A program made the translations under genes and the position numbers. Positions 9,251 through 20,563 of a stretch of DNA of 64,000 nucleotides are shown here, in pieces. The DNA is taken from contig NZ_CP093397.1 in the NCBI RefSeq assembly GCF_029027585.1, positions 248,001 through 312,000 of the forward strand. The letters are read 5' to 3'. This DNA is from Sulfurimonas sp. (GTDB taxonomy: Bacteria > Campylobacterota > Campylobacteria > Campylobacterales > Sulfurimonadaceae). The notes beneath the pieces were generated by a model. It did no database searches. It saw only the letters and a program-made list of their open reading frames with translations, and was not told the origin of the DNA. Numbering within the stretch: the stretch's first letter is position 1; each line of letters begins with the position of its first letter.

Positions 9251-12130
9251 GCACTACTCACTATATTCATAAGGTCAGCATTGTTTTGAATATCATTGTT
9301 GTTTATATGGTGCATTCCATTGTCCTGACCATAAGAGTTTATCTGTTGGATAACTAAGTCTATATCATCATTTGTAAGGTAGTTACCATCTGAAAGTTCT
9401 ATTAGTTCTATTTGGTTTCTTGTACTATCTTGGTCTTTAACTTTTATAGTATCATTGTCACCGTATTGGATAAGGAGGTCTCCTCTTTTCATAATAAAGC
9501 TAATATCATCTTTAGTGGTATCTTCACCAAATACTATTTTATCTATATCATCGCTATATTTTTTAGAGTAGTCAGTTATAGTATCATTACCATCACCTTG
9601 ATTAAAGATGTAAGTATCACTTCCTTTATAACCATCCAGTTTATCATCTCCCTCTCCGCCTACAAGAGTATCATCACCCTGAGCACCGTAGAGTTTGTCT
9701 TACCTGAACCACCACTTAAGAAGTCATCTCCTTCATATCCATAAAGTCTGTCTTTTCCTCCAAATGCATATATTATGTCATCTAAGCTATCTAAACCTTT
9801 AAGAGTATTATTACCATCTGTTCCTTCTAGTACAATCATAGATTTTACATCATCAATTGAAAGTGTTGTATGATCTGCAAACTCTATTTGTTCTATCTTA
9901 TTTCTATTATCACTTCCAAACCAATATTTAACTTTTATAGAATCACTCTCATTTACTTGAAGAATTAAGTCATATTTATCTCTTGTCATACTTATGTTTT
10001 CTAGAGTTATATCTTTACCAAAGATAATTTTATCTACATCTGTGCTATCTTTTTTAGAGTAATCATCTATAGTATCTTGACCATCACCTATATTGAAGTA
10101 GTAAGTATCACTTCCTGTTTCACCTTCTAAGATATCATTACCGTCTCCACCAAAGAGAAGGTCATCACCTTTACCGCCATATAGTCTATCATTACCTGTA
10201 GCACCGATTAGAGCATCATTACCTCTACCACCAAATAGACGGTCATTACCTGAGTCACCATAGAGATTATCATCACCTCTACCACCAAAGAGATAATCTC
10301 TTTCACTTCCACCAACAAGAAGGTCATTACCATCTCTACCTGAGATATAGTCATATCTAGAGTTACCAAAGATTATGTCATCTCCGCTATTACCTCTTAT
10401 GTAATCACTAGACTCAGTTCCACTGATAAGATTATCTTGTGTATCTCTTACTATAAAGCTACTACACCACCATCCACTTGTTACATCATTTATGACATCT
10501 CTTGATAGGTTGATATCTCCTTGTGCCGTTTGAAGAGATTCAACACCTGCTTGTGTATTAATGAAGTAATTCTTTATAGTAATTATTCCTTCATCTATAA
10601 CAGTGATTTGCAAATCATCTGAGGTTCGAGTAAAGCTGAGAGAATCTTTATTGATATTACTCATTGAGAGAGTATCATTACCGCTTGCTTCATCTATAAC
10701 TAAATCTCCACCTTTATAGATATAGCCATCTACTGTGAAGTTAAGTATTGAAGTGACACTTCCACCATTTCCATCATCAACTAAGATAGTAGCGTGTCAT
10801 TACCGTTAAAAGAAGCATCTGCTTTATAGTGCCAGTTACCGTTTTCATCCACGGTTACTATTCCGTTTTGTGCATCTGTTAATACACTATAGTTTAGAGT
10901 ATCTCCATCTATATCACTTGCCTCTACTTGTCCATCTATGTTACGGATGTTTTGAAGTGTGAATGATTCGTTTGCATTTAGTACTGTTGGTGCATCGTTA
11001 GTACCAACAACTCTAATAACTAAATCTTTAGTATCTGTTGCATCTTTATCATCTGTAACTGTTACAGCAATTGTAATCTCTTGGATTTCATCTTTTGCAA
11101 GTGATTGATATGCTTCATCTGCTGGGTTAAAACTGTAGCTTCCATCAATGTTTAATATAAATCCTGCTACTGAATCTGTAATGCTATAAGTAGCTGTTGA
11201 ATTATCATCTACATCTGTTGATGTGATATTTCCTGTAACTAGGCTTGCATCTTCAGCTGTGTTTATAGCTGTAATATCTGCTATCAGAGGTTTATCATTT
11301 GTGCCTGTAATTTCAAATACTATATCTGTTGTTACAGAAGCACTATGCTCATCTGTGATTGTTACTGGGATTGTAACTGTTTCTAGTGCACCATCTGCTA
11401 AGTGTTGATATGCTTCATTACTTGCGTCAAAGCTATAGCTTCCATCATCATTTAGTGTAAAGCCTGCAATTGTTGCTGCTGTATAACTAAGTACAGAATT
11501 ATTATCTACATCATTCGCATTGATTTGACCAGTGATTAATATGCTGTCTTCTAGTAGATTAGTTGTATCTATGCTTTGTACTGTTGGTGCGTCATTTACT
11601 GCTTCTATATCAAATGTCAGTGTACTTGTTGTACTTAAGCCATACTGATTTGTAACTTTGATTGTTACTGCATCTGTACCGTTGTAGTCTTGGCTTGGGT
11701 TGTAGTTGTATGTGCCATCAGATTCAACACTAAATGCTCCATTTGTTGTTTGGTTTACTACTTCATAAGTAAGTACTCCTCCAACTGGATTAACTACATT
11801 AAATATTCCATTTGAACTGTTATCTTCTAGTAATTCATTTGTAGAATCTGAGAGTGTTGGAGTTGATACTTTAGAGTCAAAGTTTAATGTTTTAGTAACA
11901 CTTCCACCATTGCCATCATCTACTGTAATGATTGCTGTGTCTTCTCCCATATAAGTACCTTCAACATTATATGTCCAAGTGCCATTCTCATCTATGCTAA
12001 GAGTTCCGTGTTGTACATCTGTTGATACTGTATAAGTAAGAGTATCTCCATCTTCATCTGTAGCACCAATATCTCCACTTTGCTCTCTTACATCTTGAAG
12101 AAGTACATTAGATTCTGCTTCTATTACTAT
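9235..12130 (-). repeat. Long repeat, copy 1 (3' half of the RTX lipase gene)
   Basis: This stretch is nearly identical to 17664-20563. I see two single-base deletions in copy 1 (about 9699 and 10793) and only a handful of substitutions (for example near 9510, 10143 and the 3' end). It encodes the VCBS/cadherin-like repeats, RTX repeats and the C-terminal secretion signal. Identity stops at 12130, where the two proteins diverge. Confidence 0.9.
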
Positions 12131-15100
12131 AGGAACTTGATTAATAATGACCTCTGATTGAATAAAATCTACTTTATTGAGATTAACATCATATCTTTGA
12201 GCTAAAACTTTATCATTAGCAATATATATTTCTATATTACTTCCATCATCAAAAGTAATTGATTTTTGAATTGTATTAAAAGTAGCTTTTTCTTCTAAAA
12301 AATATTCAACATCATCTCCGAACTGATCGCATAAAATTTCTTCCTCTCCAATCTTTTCCCCATTTGAATTGAATCTTTGTTGTCCAATAAATTCTCCAGC
12401 TCCACCCTCTACAAAATACTTAACAATAAAACTCACCATTACTTAGAGGAATAACATATGATTTTAAATCATAAAAAGCATCTTTAGTGGTATTAGCAAT
12501 AAAAGGTTCTCCTATCTTCTCTCCTTGTCCATTAAAAAGTTGTACTTTCACGGCTTCTTCTGAATATGATGACCAAGTGGTGACAAATAAATTATCATTA
12601 ACTCTTGAAATTGATGGATTAATAAAACTTCCTTCAGATGAATCTATTACAGCAGCTGCTAAAGAATTATTAACAATAATAGCCACCGTTGCTTCATTTG
12701 AAACACCTTCTTTATCATCTAAAGCAATATAAGAAAAGCTATCTTCTCCGAAATAATTATCATATGGTGTGTAAACAACCTGATTGTCTTTTGTAACTGT
12801 AACTGTTCCATATCTAGGAGAAGATGTAATAGAGATACTTAATTGATCTCCATCTTGATCTGTATCATTTGCGAGTACATCTATTATTACAGCTTTATTA
12901 CTAGAAGTGGCTATATTATCATCAGATGTTATTGGTGCAGCATTATCTATATGATCTAATGTTATTGTGCCTGTATCTTCTCTACCATCAAGATTTGTCG
13001 CTACATAAATGATAGTATCAACACCAAATTGATTTTCATTTGGAATATATGTCAATGTATTATCATCATTAACAATCACTTGTCCATACATTGGTTCCGA
13101 TGTTATTTTAATAGAAAAACCATCTCCATATGAGCCAGCTCCATCAATATCATTTGACAAAGGGTTAAGAATTGTTGAATTATTTCTATAAACAACAATA
13201 TTATCATCCTTTGCAGTTACTGTAGCAAATGCTCTAGTAGCAATTTCATAACCTACGCTACTTAAACCTTGTTCTAATTGATTTCCTGTAGATAAGAAAA
13301 GAGAAGCTCCATGTCCAGGTTCTGTAGTAGAATAATCATAAGAAAGTGTATTACTTAGCTCAGAAAACTCCTTTCCTTCTTCACGTAAACCTATCATAAA
13401 CTTTCTATCTGTAGCTTTTGAACAATTAAATCTTTTGTTGTTAATCCTTGAAATACAATACGGTTAAAACCGGTATGGTCTACAACCGTATCTTTACCGT
13501 CACCAACACCATAATATAAATAATTATAACTATTGTTATAACTTCAACAGCTGTAGAATCTAAAAATTCTATTGTATCATTACCAGCACCAGCATAGATG
13601 ACATTTGAAGTATTTCTAACACTTATCGTATCATCTCCTGCTCCTGCATGTAAAATACCGTAGATTGAATCAAATACTATAGTATCATTACCTGCTCCTG
13701 TATCTGTGACATCTCTTTCATCAACTGGGACATAGCTACGCATTTTATCATTGAATAATTTGACATGAAGTATGTCATTTTCCAGAACCAGTAATAATTT
13801 TATTTCCAGAAGTTTTATTAAAACCTAATGTAACATTATTATTCCCATCTCCAAAATTAAAATAGTTATTTTTACTACTATCATTTATATGTGTTACACT
13901 GCTATTACCAAGATTCACAACATCATCCCCAGAACCTGTTATAAAACTATTATTATTAAAAGCTGTTGTAGAACTAGAGATGATTGTATTATTTCCATCT
14001 CCGAGGTTTACAATATTACTACTAAAAGAGTGGATAGAATAAGTGTTTATCTCAAAAGTATCATCAGATGCCCCTGTCTGTATATTATTACTATTTGCAG
14101 CATAAGCTGAAACATAGACTTGTGTAGTACCACTAGCAGTTATCTTATTATTTGAAGAAGCGTAACCATTACTTAACTCTGCAACATTAGACCCACCAGA
14201 TAATAAAAGCTCATTGCTTGAACCTATACTTATATTATTATCACCAGAATCAACCACTATAGTATTATGATCTTTTGCAATAACTGTATCGTTACCACCA
14301 CCAAGGTTCTCAAGTAAAGAAAAGTTTGCTACTTCTATTGATTCGCTCCAGTCACTACCTATAAATGTTGTATAGTCTCCAGCTTTAATAATATCATTCC
14401 CACTTATATTAATGATTGTTGCATTATCACCTGCTATTACATTATCTGAACCGCTCCCTGAGTTTATATTAGCATTATTCCCTGCTGTTATATTATCTCT
14501 ATGTGCTCCTGCATCTATAACTGCATCATTACCAGCGACTATAGTATCTGCACCATCTCCAGCATCTACTGTTGAGTTGTTAAGTACAGTTATATGGTCA
14601 GCACCACTTCCACCAAAAAACTGTTGAATTATTACCTGTAGATATAGTATCACTATGTGCTCCACCATCTATGTAGTTATTATTACCTGCTACTTTTATA
14701 ATGTCTTTACCATCTTCACCATAAAAATAGTCATTTCCATCAGTAGAACTAAAGAAGTCATCTCCAGCTCCACCATAGGCTGTATCATTACCTACCCCAA
14801 CATTGATAGAATCATCTCTGTCTGTAGCATTAAATGTATTATCACCGCTCCATTTAACTTCATAACCTAATGCTATATACTTGTCATAATCCTCTTGTGT
14901 ACTTACTTCTTTATACTTTTTACCAATCTCATTTACTGTATCATCTTCTAGGGTTATACCTATAGCTGAGTAACTACTTTCATCTTGTTTTCCATTTAAC
15001 AAAAAGTTTTTAATAATAAACTCTTTATTAATTGTCTCATCTACTACTATAAGATCATCTCCTGATTTTGTGAAAGTGTAGTTAACTGATTTATATACAT

Positions 15101-16617
15101 TTGGATTTTCTGTAGTGTTTGTAGCTATTATATCTTTTAGGCTTTCATTGTGAAAATATATCTCTCCTGTAGCATCGCTATCTTCTATGATATCACCGTT
15201 TCCTGCGTAGTAAGTGTCATCTCCTTCTCCGCCTATTAATATATCTGTTTCATCATCACTTGATTCCTTATCTATTCCTCCTATTAGGGTGTCGTTGCCT
15301 GTTCCAGCGTCAAGGATATCATTACCTTCCTTCCCAACTAACTCATCATCTCCCCCTAGTCCATAGATGCGGTCATTTCCTATATCACCACTCATTTGAA
15401 TATCATTATTATAATTGTCAGTTCCAAAGATGACTTGGTTTCCTGTTTTACCACTTAAGCTTGTACCATACGAGTCAAAAGCTTTATAGCTGTCTTTACC
15501 ACTACCATCTCCATATCTTGCATCTTTATCTAAAATGTAATAAAGGTAATCTGCTCTATCACTCATATACATATCTGAGTAGTCTGATGGGTTTATATCT
15601 GTATAGGCTGGGAGATTTCCTTGGATTGCGAATGGGTTTGAGTTAAGAAGAGCGTAGAGGTTTGATTTTTCTCTTGAGTTTAACTCTGATGCTGATTTAT
15701 TAGTAAGATTTGTTAAACCTGTTGCTTTTCCTTGATTGTTATCTGTTAGAGCTATTGCTTGGTCGATGATACCAAGAGCACTTTGTTGGTCAAGAAACAC
15801 ATCATCAACTATTTGTATTACTCTTTCATTGCTTACTTTTTCTAAGATTGATGTTAATGAGTTAAGGTTTTGTTCTCCTGTTATTTCTGAGAGCATGTTA
15901 TGCATGTATAGTGATTCTGTTAAATGTCCCATTCTATGATTACCTAGTGCCCAATCTTCATCTATAGAGACTGGTACTACAGAACCTAGCATTGTTCCTA
16001 ATCCTGCTGTTGCTTCTGGACCCTCTTTTGCGTAAATATTTGTAATATTTAGAAATAAAGCATTTTGAGGGTCAATTCCTAAAATATTATATGCATCTGT
16101 TGTCAATCCTCCAATGCCTGGAGCATTATAAGAATATGTATTTTCCACTCCATTTGGATGAATAGCACTAAACATTTGAGCTAATGCACCACCGAGAGAG
16201 TGACCTGTTACATCTAGTTTGGCTCCGATTGGTATAGTTCCATCTAACACCCATTCACTATAAAAATCATTGAGAGCCATGAGCTGTCCATAAGCAACAC
16301 CTGTTGTTGCCAAAATGACATCAGATACATAATCTGCATAAGAAGTGCTTCCACGGATTGATAGTACATATTTACTATCAATTGTATCATAAAACAACAC
16401 TGCATCTAGCCCTGTCACTAAAGAGTCAGCCACTGCTTTTACTTCATAGCGATCTGCAAAATTTTCAGCTTGTTTTAGTGAAAATTCATCTTCTTTAACA
16501 AAAATATTTTTTACCATCAACAACATAGCCACTACCAAACATCCCAACTTTTAATCCATCAACATAACTTGCTTGTGCTAACTCCGCATAATCTAAATAC
16601 TCTTTAATCATTGCCAT
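9238..16617 (-). pseudogene. RTX lipase with VCBS/cadherin-like repeats, about eight frameshifts
   Basis: The start is placed at ATG 16617 (MAMIKEYLDYAELAQ) behind GAGGAAAG. Residues about 40-230 form a class 3 lipase (PF01764-like): a RGSTSYADYVSD segment and the nucleophile elbow VTGHSLGGALAQ. Next come RTX repeats (about residues 380-460, 620-1000; an unusually Asn-rich stretch), two cadherin-like domains (NDTDQDGDQLSISI), VCBS-type domains, a second RTX block and a C-terminal signal ending SSAWNT. Total about 2,450 residues. Breaks lie near 16504, 14625, 13770, 13545, 13405, 12430, 10793 and 9699; most are homopolymer changes of one base. The catalytic Ser and an Asp/His-bearing C-half remain, so this was a secreted Ca-dependent lipase-like protein exported by the downstream ABC/HlyD/TolC genes. 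Substrate unknown. Confidence 0.8.
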
Positions 16618-16652
16618 CTTATCTTTCCTCTTTTTAATTTTTAATGTTTCAT

Positions 16653-17355
16653 TTAACATACTTTTTTTTCCACCACATGATGCCCACTTTCCTTTTGAAA
16701 TTGTTATATTTCTTAGAAATCCTAAAAACCAATTATTACTTAGTCTATAGCTTATATTTTTAGCAATAATTTTATTATTTATTTTATCTTTAATAACAAC
16801 TATATACATGCTTATACCAACTATCGGAACAACATTTTTATTAATATTTTTACTTAAATCATATTCCCATTGACTAAGTTCACTCACACTAATCTCTTTT
16901 TTAACAATACACTTACCACTCTTAAAAGCTTTTGTGTATTTTCTATTAGGACTATCTGGATACCTTGGTTTTACACAATCTTTAGAGGTATTACTATTTA
17001 TCCAATAACTTCTATAATATTTTCCTGTTGGTTTATAATGATTCATCTCTTTATAATCTATATATTTATATCCTTCATAAGGTTCATGTGGTTCAAATTT
17101 ACTATCTCTCTTTCCAACATAAAACCCTTCAACATCATCAACAGTTTTATATATATGCACTCCTGCATTTGTCCAACATAGAACTTTATATATTGGATAA
17201 CCAATTATTATGTCCCATGTAGGAATTAATAAAAATATAGCAAGTGCTATATTCCTAACAATCTTTTCTCCTGTGTATTCATATATTTTAGTTACAGCAA
17301 ACTTTACTAAAAATATATAACCAATGATTACTCCAAAAAATAAAATTCCTATCAT
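16653..17355 (-). CDS. Conserved small membrane protein upstream of the RTX lipase
   Basis: I do not recognise a named family. Two N-terminal membrane segments are seen (about residues 2-20 and 32-55, the second with IPTWDIIIGYPIYKVLCW). A polar, Lys/Tyr-rich domain with several Cys follows, then a weak hydrophobic patch (VVPIVGISMYIVV). As written the frame runs on into the lipase start. Changing the A8 run at 16662-16669 by one base gives a stop at 16653 (or just after), just before the lipase ribosome-binding site, so I place the end there. Such a two-TM protein directly before a secreted lipase could be an immunity or maturation factor; this is inference from position. Confidence 0.55.
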
Positions 17356-17356
17356 C

Positions 17357-17509
17357 TTAAGCCACCTCTCTTTTAATTATTTCATTATGTTTAATTTGTG
17401 TCACACTACCAACTATCAGCGTGTCATCTAGTTGGTCTTTCTTTCTTGTGATTGTATAAGTTGCTTGTTCCTCAGCAACCAGTATTACTGTTTTTATAAT
17501 CTTTTTCAT
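17357..17509 (-). CDS. 50-aa ORF, first gene of the lipase unit
   Basis: Starts with ATG behind GAGGTAAG, the same ribosome-binding site and spacing that precede the giant RTX gene, and at the equivalent place after a near-identical upstream region. The protein begins MKKIIKTVILVAEEQATYTI and is mostly polar. It ends 1 bp before the next ATG, so it is translationally linked to the membrane protein. No family recognised. It may be a small real gene or the remodelled 5' end of an RTX gene. Confidence 0.45.
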   Translation of the reverse strand: MKKIIKTVILVAEEQATYTITRKKDQLDDTLIVGSVTQIKHNEIIKREVA

Positions 17510-17668
17510 TTATCTTACCTCTTTTATATCTATCTTAAAATTCAAACTACTAAGTATTTTTAAATATTTATTAATATTATCTTTTTTAATCTTTTAAGTA
17601 AATGATTTCTTATAAAAAAAGGCATATCGTATAAAAATGTGTCTTTTGGTGTGGTTTTGTTGGTTTTT
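17510..17668 (-). promoter_or_regulatory. Shared upstream cassette, copy 1
   Basis: This 159-bp intergenic stretch matches 30195-30361, before the giant RTX gene, over almost its whole length, including the A/T-rich leader and the hairpin. It must contain the promoter of the lipase unit and the terminator of the giant RTX gene. I could not pick a convincing -10 within the A/T tracts. Confidence 0.5.
17613..17645 (-). terminator. Rho-independent terminator after the giant RTX gene
   Basis: On the minus strand GACACAT and ATATGCC flank a short loop and are followed by seven T. Two mismatches make the stem weaker than in the copy at 30299-30331. Confidence 0.4.
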
Positions 17669-20563
17669 TTAAGTATTCCAAGCACTACTCACTATATTCA
17701 TAAGGTCTTGGTTGTTCTGAATGTCATTGTTGTTTATATGGTACATTCCATTGTCCTGACCATAAGAGTTTATCTGTTGGATAACTAAGTCTATATCATC
17801 ATTTGTAAGGTAGTTTCCATCTGAGAGTTCTATTAGTTCTATTTGGTTTCTTGTACTATCTTGGTCTTTAACTTTTATAGTATCATTGTCACCGTATTGG
17901 ATAAGGAGGTCTCCTCTTTTCATAATAAAGCTAATATCATCTTTAGTGATATCTTCACCAAATACTATTTTATCTATATCATCGCTATATTTTTTAGAGT
18001 AGTCAGTTATAGTATCATTACCATCACCTTGATTAAAGATGTAAGTATCACTTCCTTTATAACCATCCAGTTTATCATCTCCCTCTCCGCCTACAAGAGT
18101 ATCATCACCCTGAGCACCGTAGAGTTTGTCTTTACCTGAACCACCACTTAAGAAGTCATCTCCTTCATATCCATAAAGTCTGTCTTTTCCTCCAAATGCA
18201 TATATTATGTCATCTAAGCTATCTAAACCTTTAAGAGTATTATTACCATCTGTTCCTTCTAGTACAATCATAGATTTTACATCATCAATTGAAAGTGTTG
18301 TATGATCTGCAAACTCTATTTGTTCTATCTTATTTCTATTATCACTTCCAAACCAATATTTAACTTTTATAGAATCACTCTCATTTACTTGAAGAATTAA
18401 GTCATATTTATCTCTTGTCATACTTATGTTTTCTAGAGTTATATCTTTACCAAAGATAATTTTATCTACATCTGTGCTATCTTTTTTAGAGTAATCATCT
18501 ATAGTATCTTGACCATCACCTATATTGAAGTAGTAAGTATCACTTCCTGTTTCACCTTCTAAGATATCATTACCTTCTCCACCAAAGAGAAGGTCATCAC
18601 CTTTACCGCCATATAGTCTATCATTACCTGTAGCACCGATTAGAGCATCATTACCTCTACCACCAAATAGACGGTCATTACCTGAGTCACCATAGAGATT
18701 ATCATCACCTCTACCACCAAAGAGATAATCTCTTTCACTTCCACCAACAAGAAGGTCATTACCATCTCTACCTGAGATATAGTCATATCTAGAGTTACCA
18801 AAGATTATGTCATCTCCGCTATTACCTCTTATGTAATCACTAGACTCAGTTCCACTGATAAGATTATCTTGTGTATCTCTTACTATAAAGCTACTACACC
18901 ACCATCCACTTGTTACATCATTTATGACATCTCTTGATAGGTTGATATCTCCTTGTGCCGTTTGAAGAGATTCAACACCTGCTTGTGTATTAATGAAGTA
19001 ATTCTTTATAGTAATTATTCCTTCATCTATAACAGTGATTTGCAAATCATCTGAGGTTCGAGTAAAGCTGAGAGAATCTTTATTGATATTACTCATTGAG
19101 AGAGTATCATTACCGCTTGCTTCATCTATAACTAAATCTCCACCTTTATAGATATAGCCATCTACTGTGAAGTTAAGTATTGAAGTGACACTTCCACCAT
19201 TTCCATCATCAACTAAGATAGTAGCAGTGTCATTACCGTTAAAAGAAGCATCTGCTTTATAGTGCCAGTTACCGTTTTCATCCACGGTTACTATTCCGTT
19301 TTGTGCATCTGTTAATACACTATAGTTTAGAGTATCTCCATCTATATCACTTGCCTCTACTTGTCCATCTATGTTACGGATGTTTTGAAGTGTGAATGAT
19401 TCGTTTGCATTTAGTACTGTTGGTGCATCGTTAGTACCAACAACTCTAATAACTAAATCTTTAGTATCTGTTGCATCTTTATCATCTGTAACTGTTACAG
19501 CAATTGTAATCTCTTGGATTTCATCTTTTGCAAGTGATTGATATGCTTCATCTGCTGGGTTAAAACTGTAGCTTCCATCAATGTTTAATATAAATCCTGC
19601 TACTGAATCTGTAATGCTATAAGTAGCTGTTGAATTATCATCTACATCTGTTGATGTGATATTTCCTGTAACTAGGCTTGCATCTTCAGCTGTGTTTATA
19701 GCTGTAATATCTGCTATCAGAGGTTTATCATTTGTGCCTGTAATTTCAAATACTATATCTGTTGTTACAGAAGCACTATGCTCATCTGTGATTGTTACTG
19801 GGATTGTAACTGTTTCTAGTGCACCATCTGCTAAGTGTTGATATGCTTCATTACTTGCGTCAAAGCTATAGCTTCCATCATCATTTAGTGTAAAGCCTGC
19901 AATTGTTGCTGCTGTATAACTAAGTACAGAATTATTATCTACATCATTCGCATTGATTTGACCAGTGATTAATATGCTGTCTTCTAGTAGATTAGTTGTA
20001 TCTATGCTTTGTACTGTTGGTGCGTCATTTACTGCTTCTATATCAAATGTCAGTGTACTTGTTGTACTTAAGCCATACTGATTTGTAACTTTGATTGTTA
20101 CTGCATCTGTACCGTTGTAGTCTTGGCTTGGGTTGTAGTTGTATGTGCCATCAGATTCAACACTAAATGCTCCATTTGTTGTTTGGTTTACTACTTCATA
20201 AGTAAGTACTCCTCCAACTGGATTAACTACATTAAATATTCCATTTGAACTGTTATCTTCTAGTAATTCATTTGTAGAATCTGAGAGTGTTGGAGTTGAT
20301 ACTTTAGAGTCAAAGTTTAATGTTTTAGTAACACTTCCACCATTGCCATCATCTACTGTAATGATTGCTGTGTCTTCTCCCATATAAGTACCTTCAACAT
20401 TATATGTCCAAGTGCCATTCTCATCTATGCTAAGAGTTCCGTGTTGTACATCTGTTGATACTGTATAAGTAAGAGTATCTCCATCTTCATCTGTAGCACC
20501 AATATCTCCACTTTGCTCTCTTACATCTTGAAGAAGTACATTAGATTCTGCTTCTATTACTAT
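17664..20563 (-). repeat. Long repeat, copy 2 (3' half of the giant RTX gene)
   Basis: Partner of 9235-12130. This copy has an open reading frame throughout, while copy 1 carries two one-base deletions. At 20563 the shared sequence ends inside the codons for VIEAESNVLLQDV and the preceding part differs. Confidence 0.9.
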
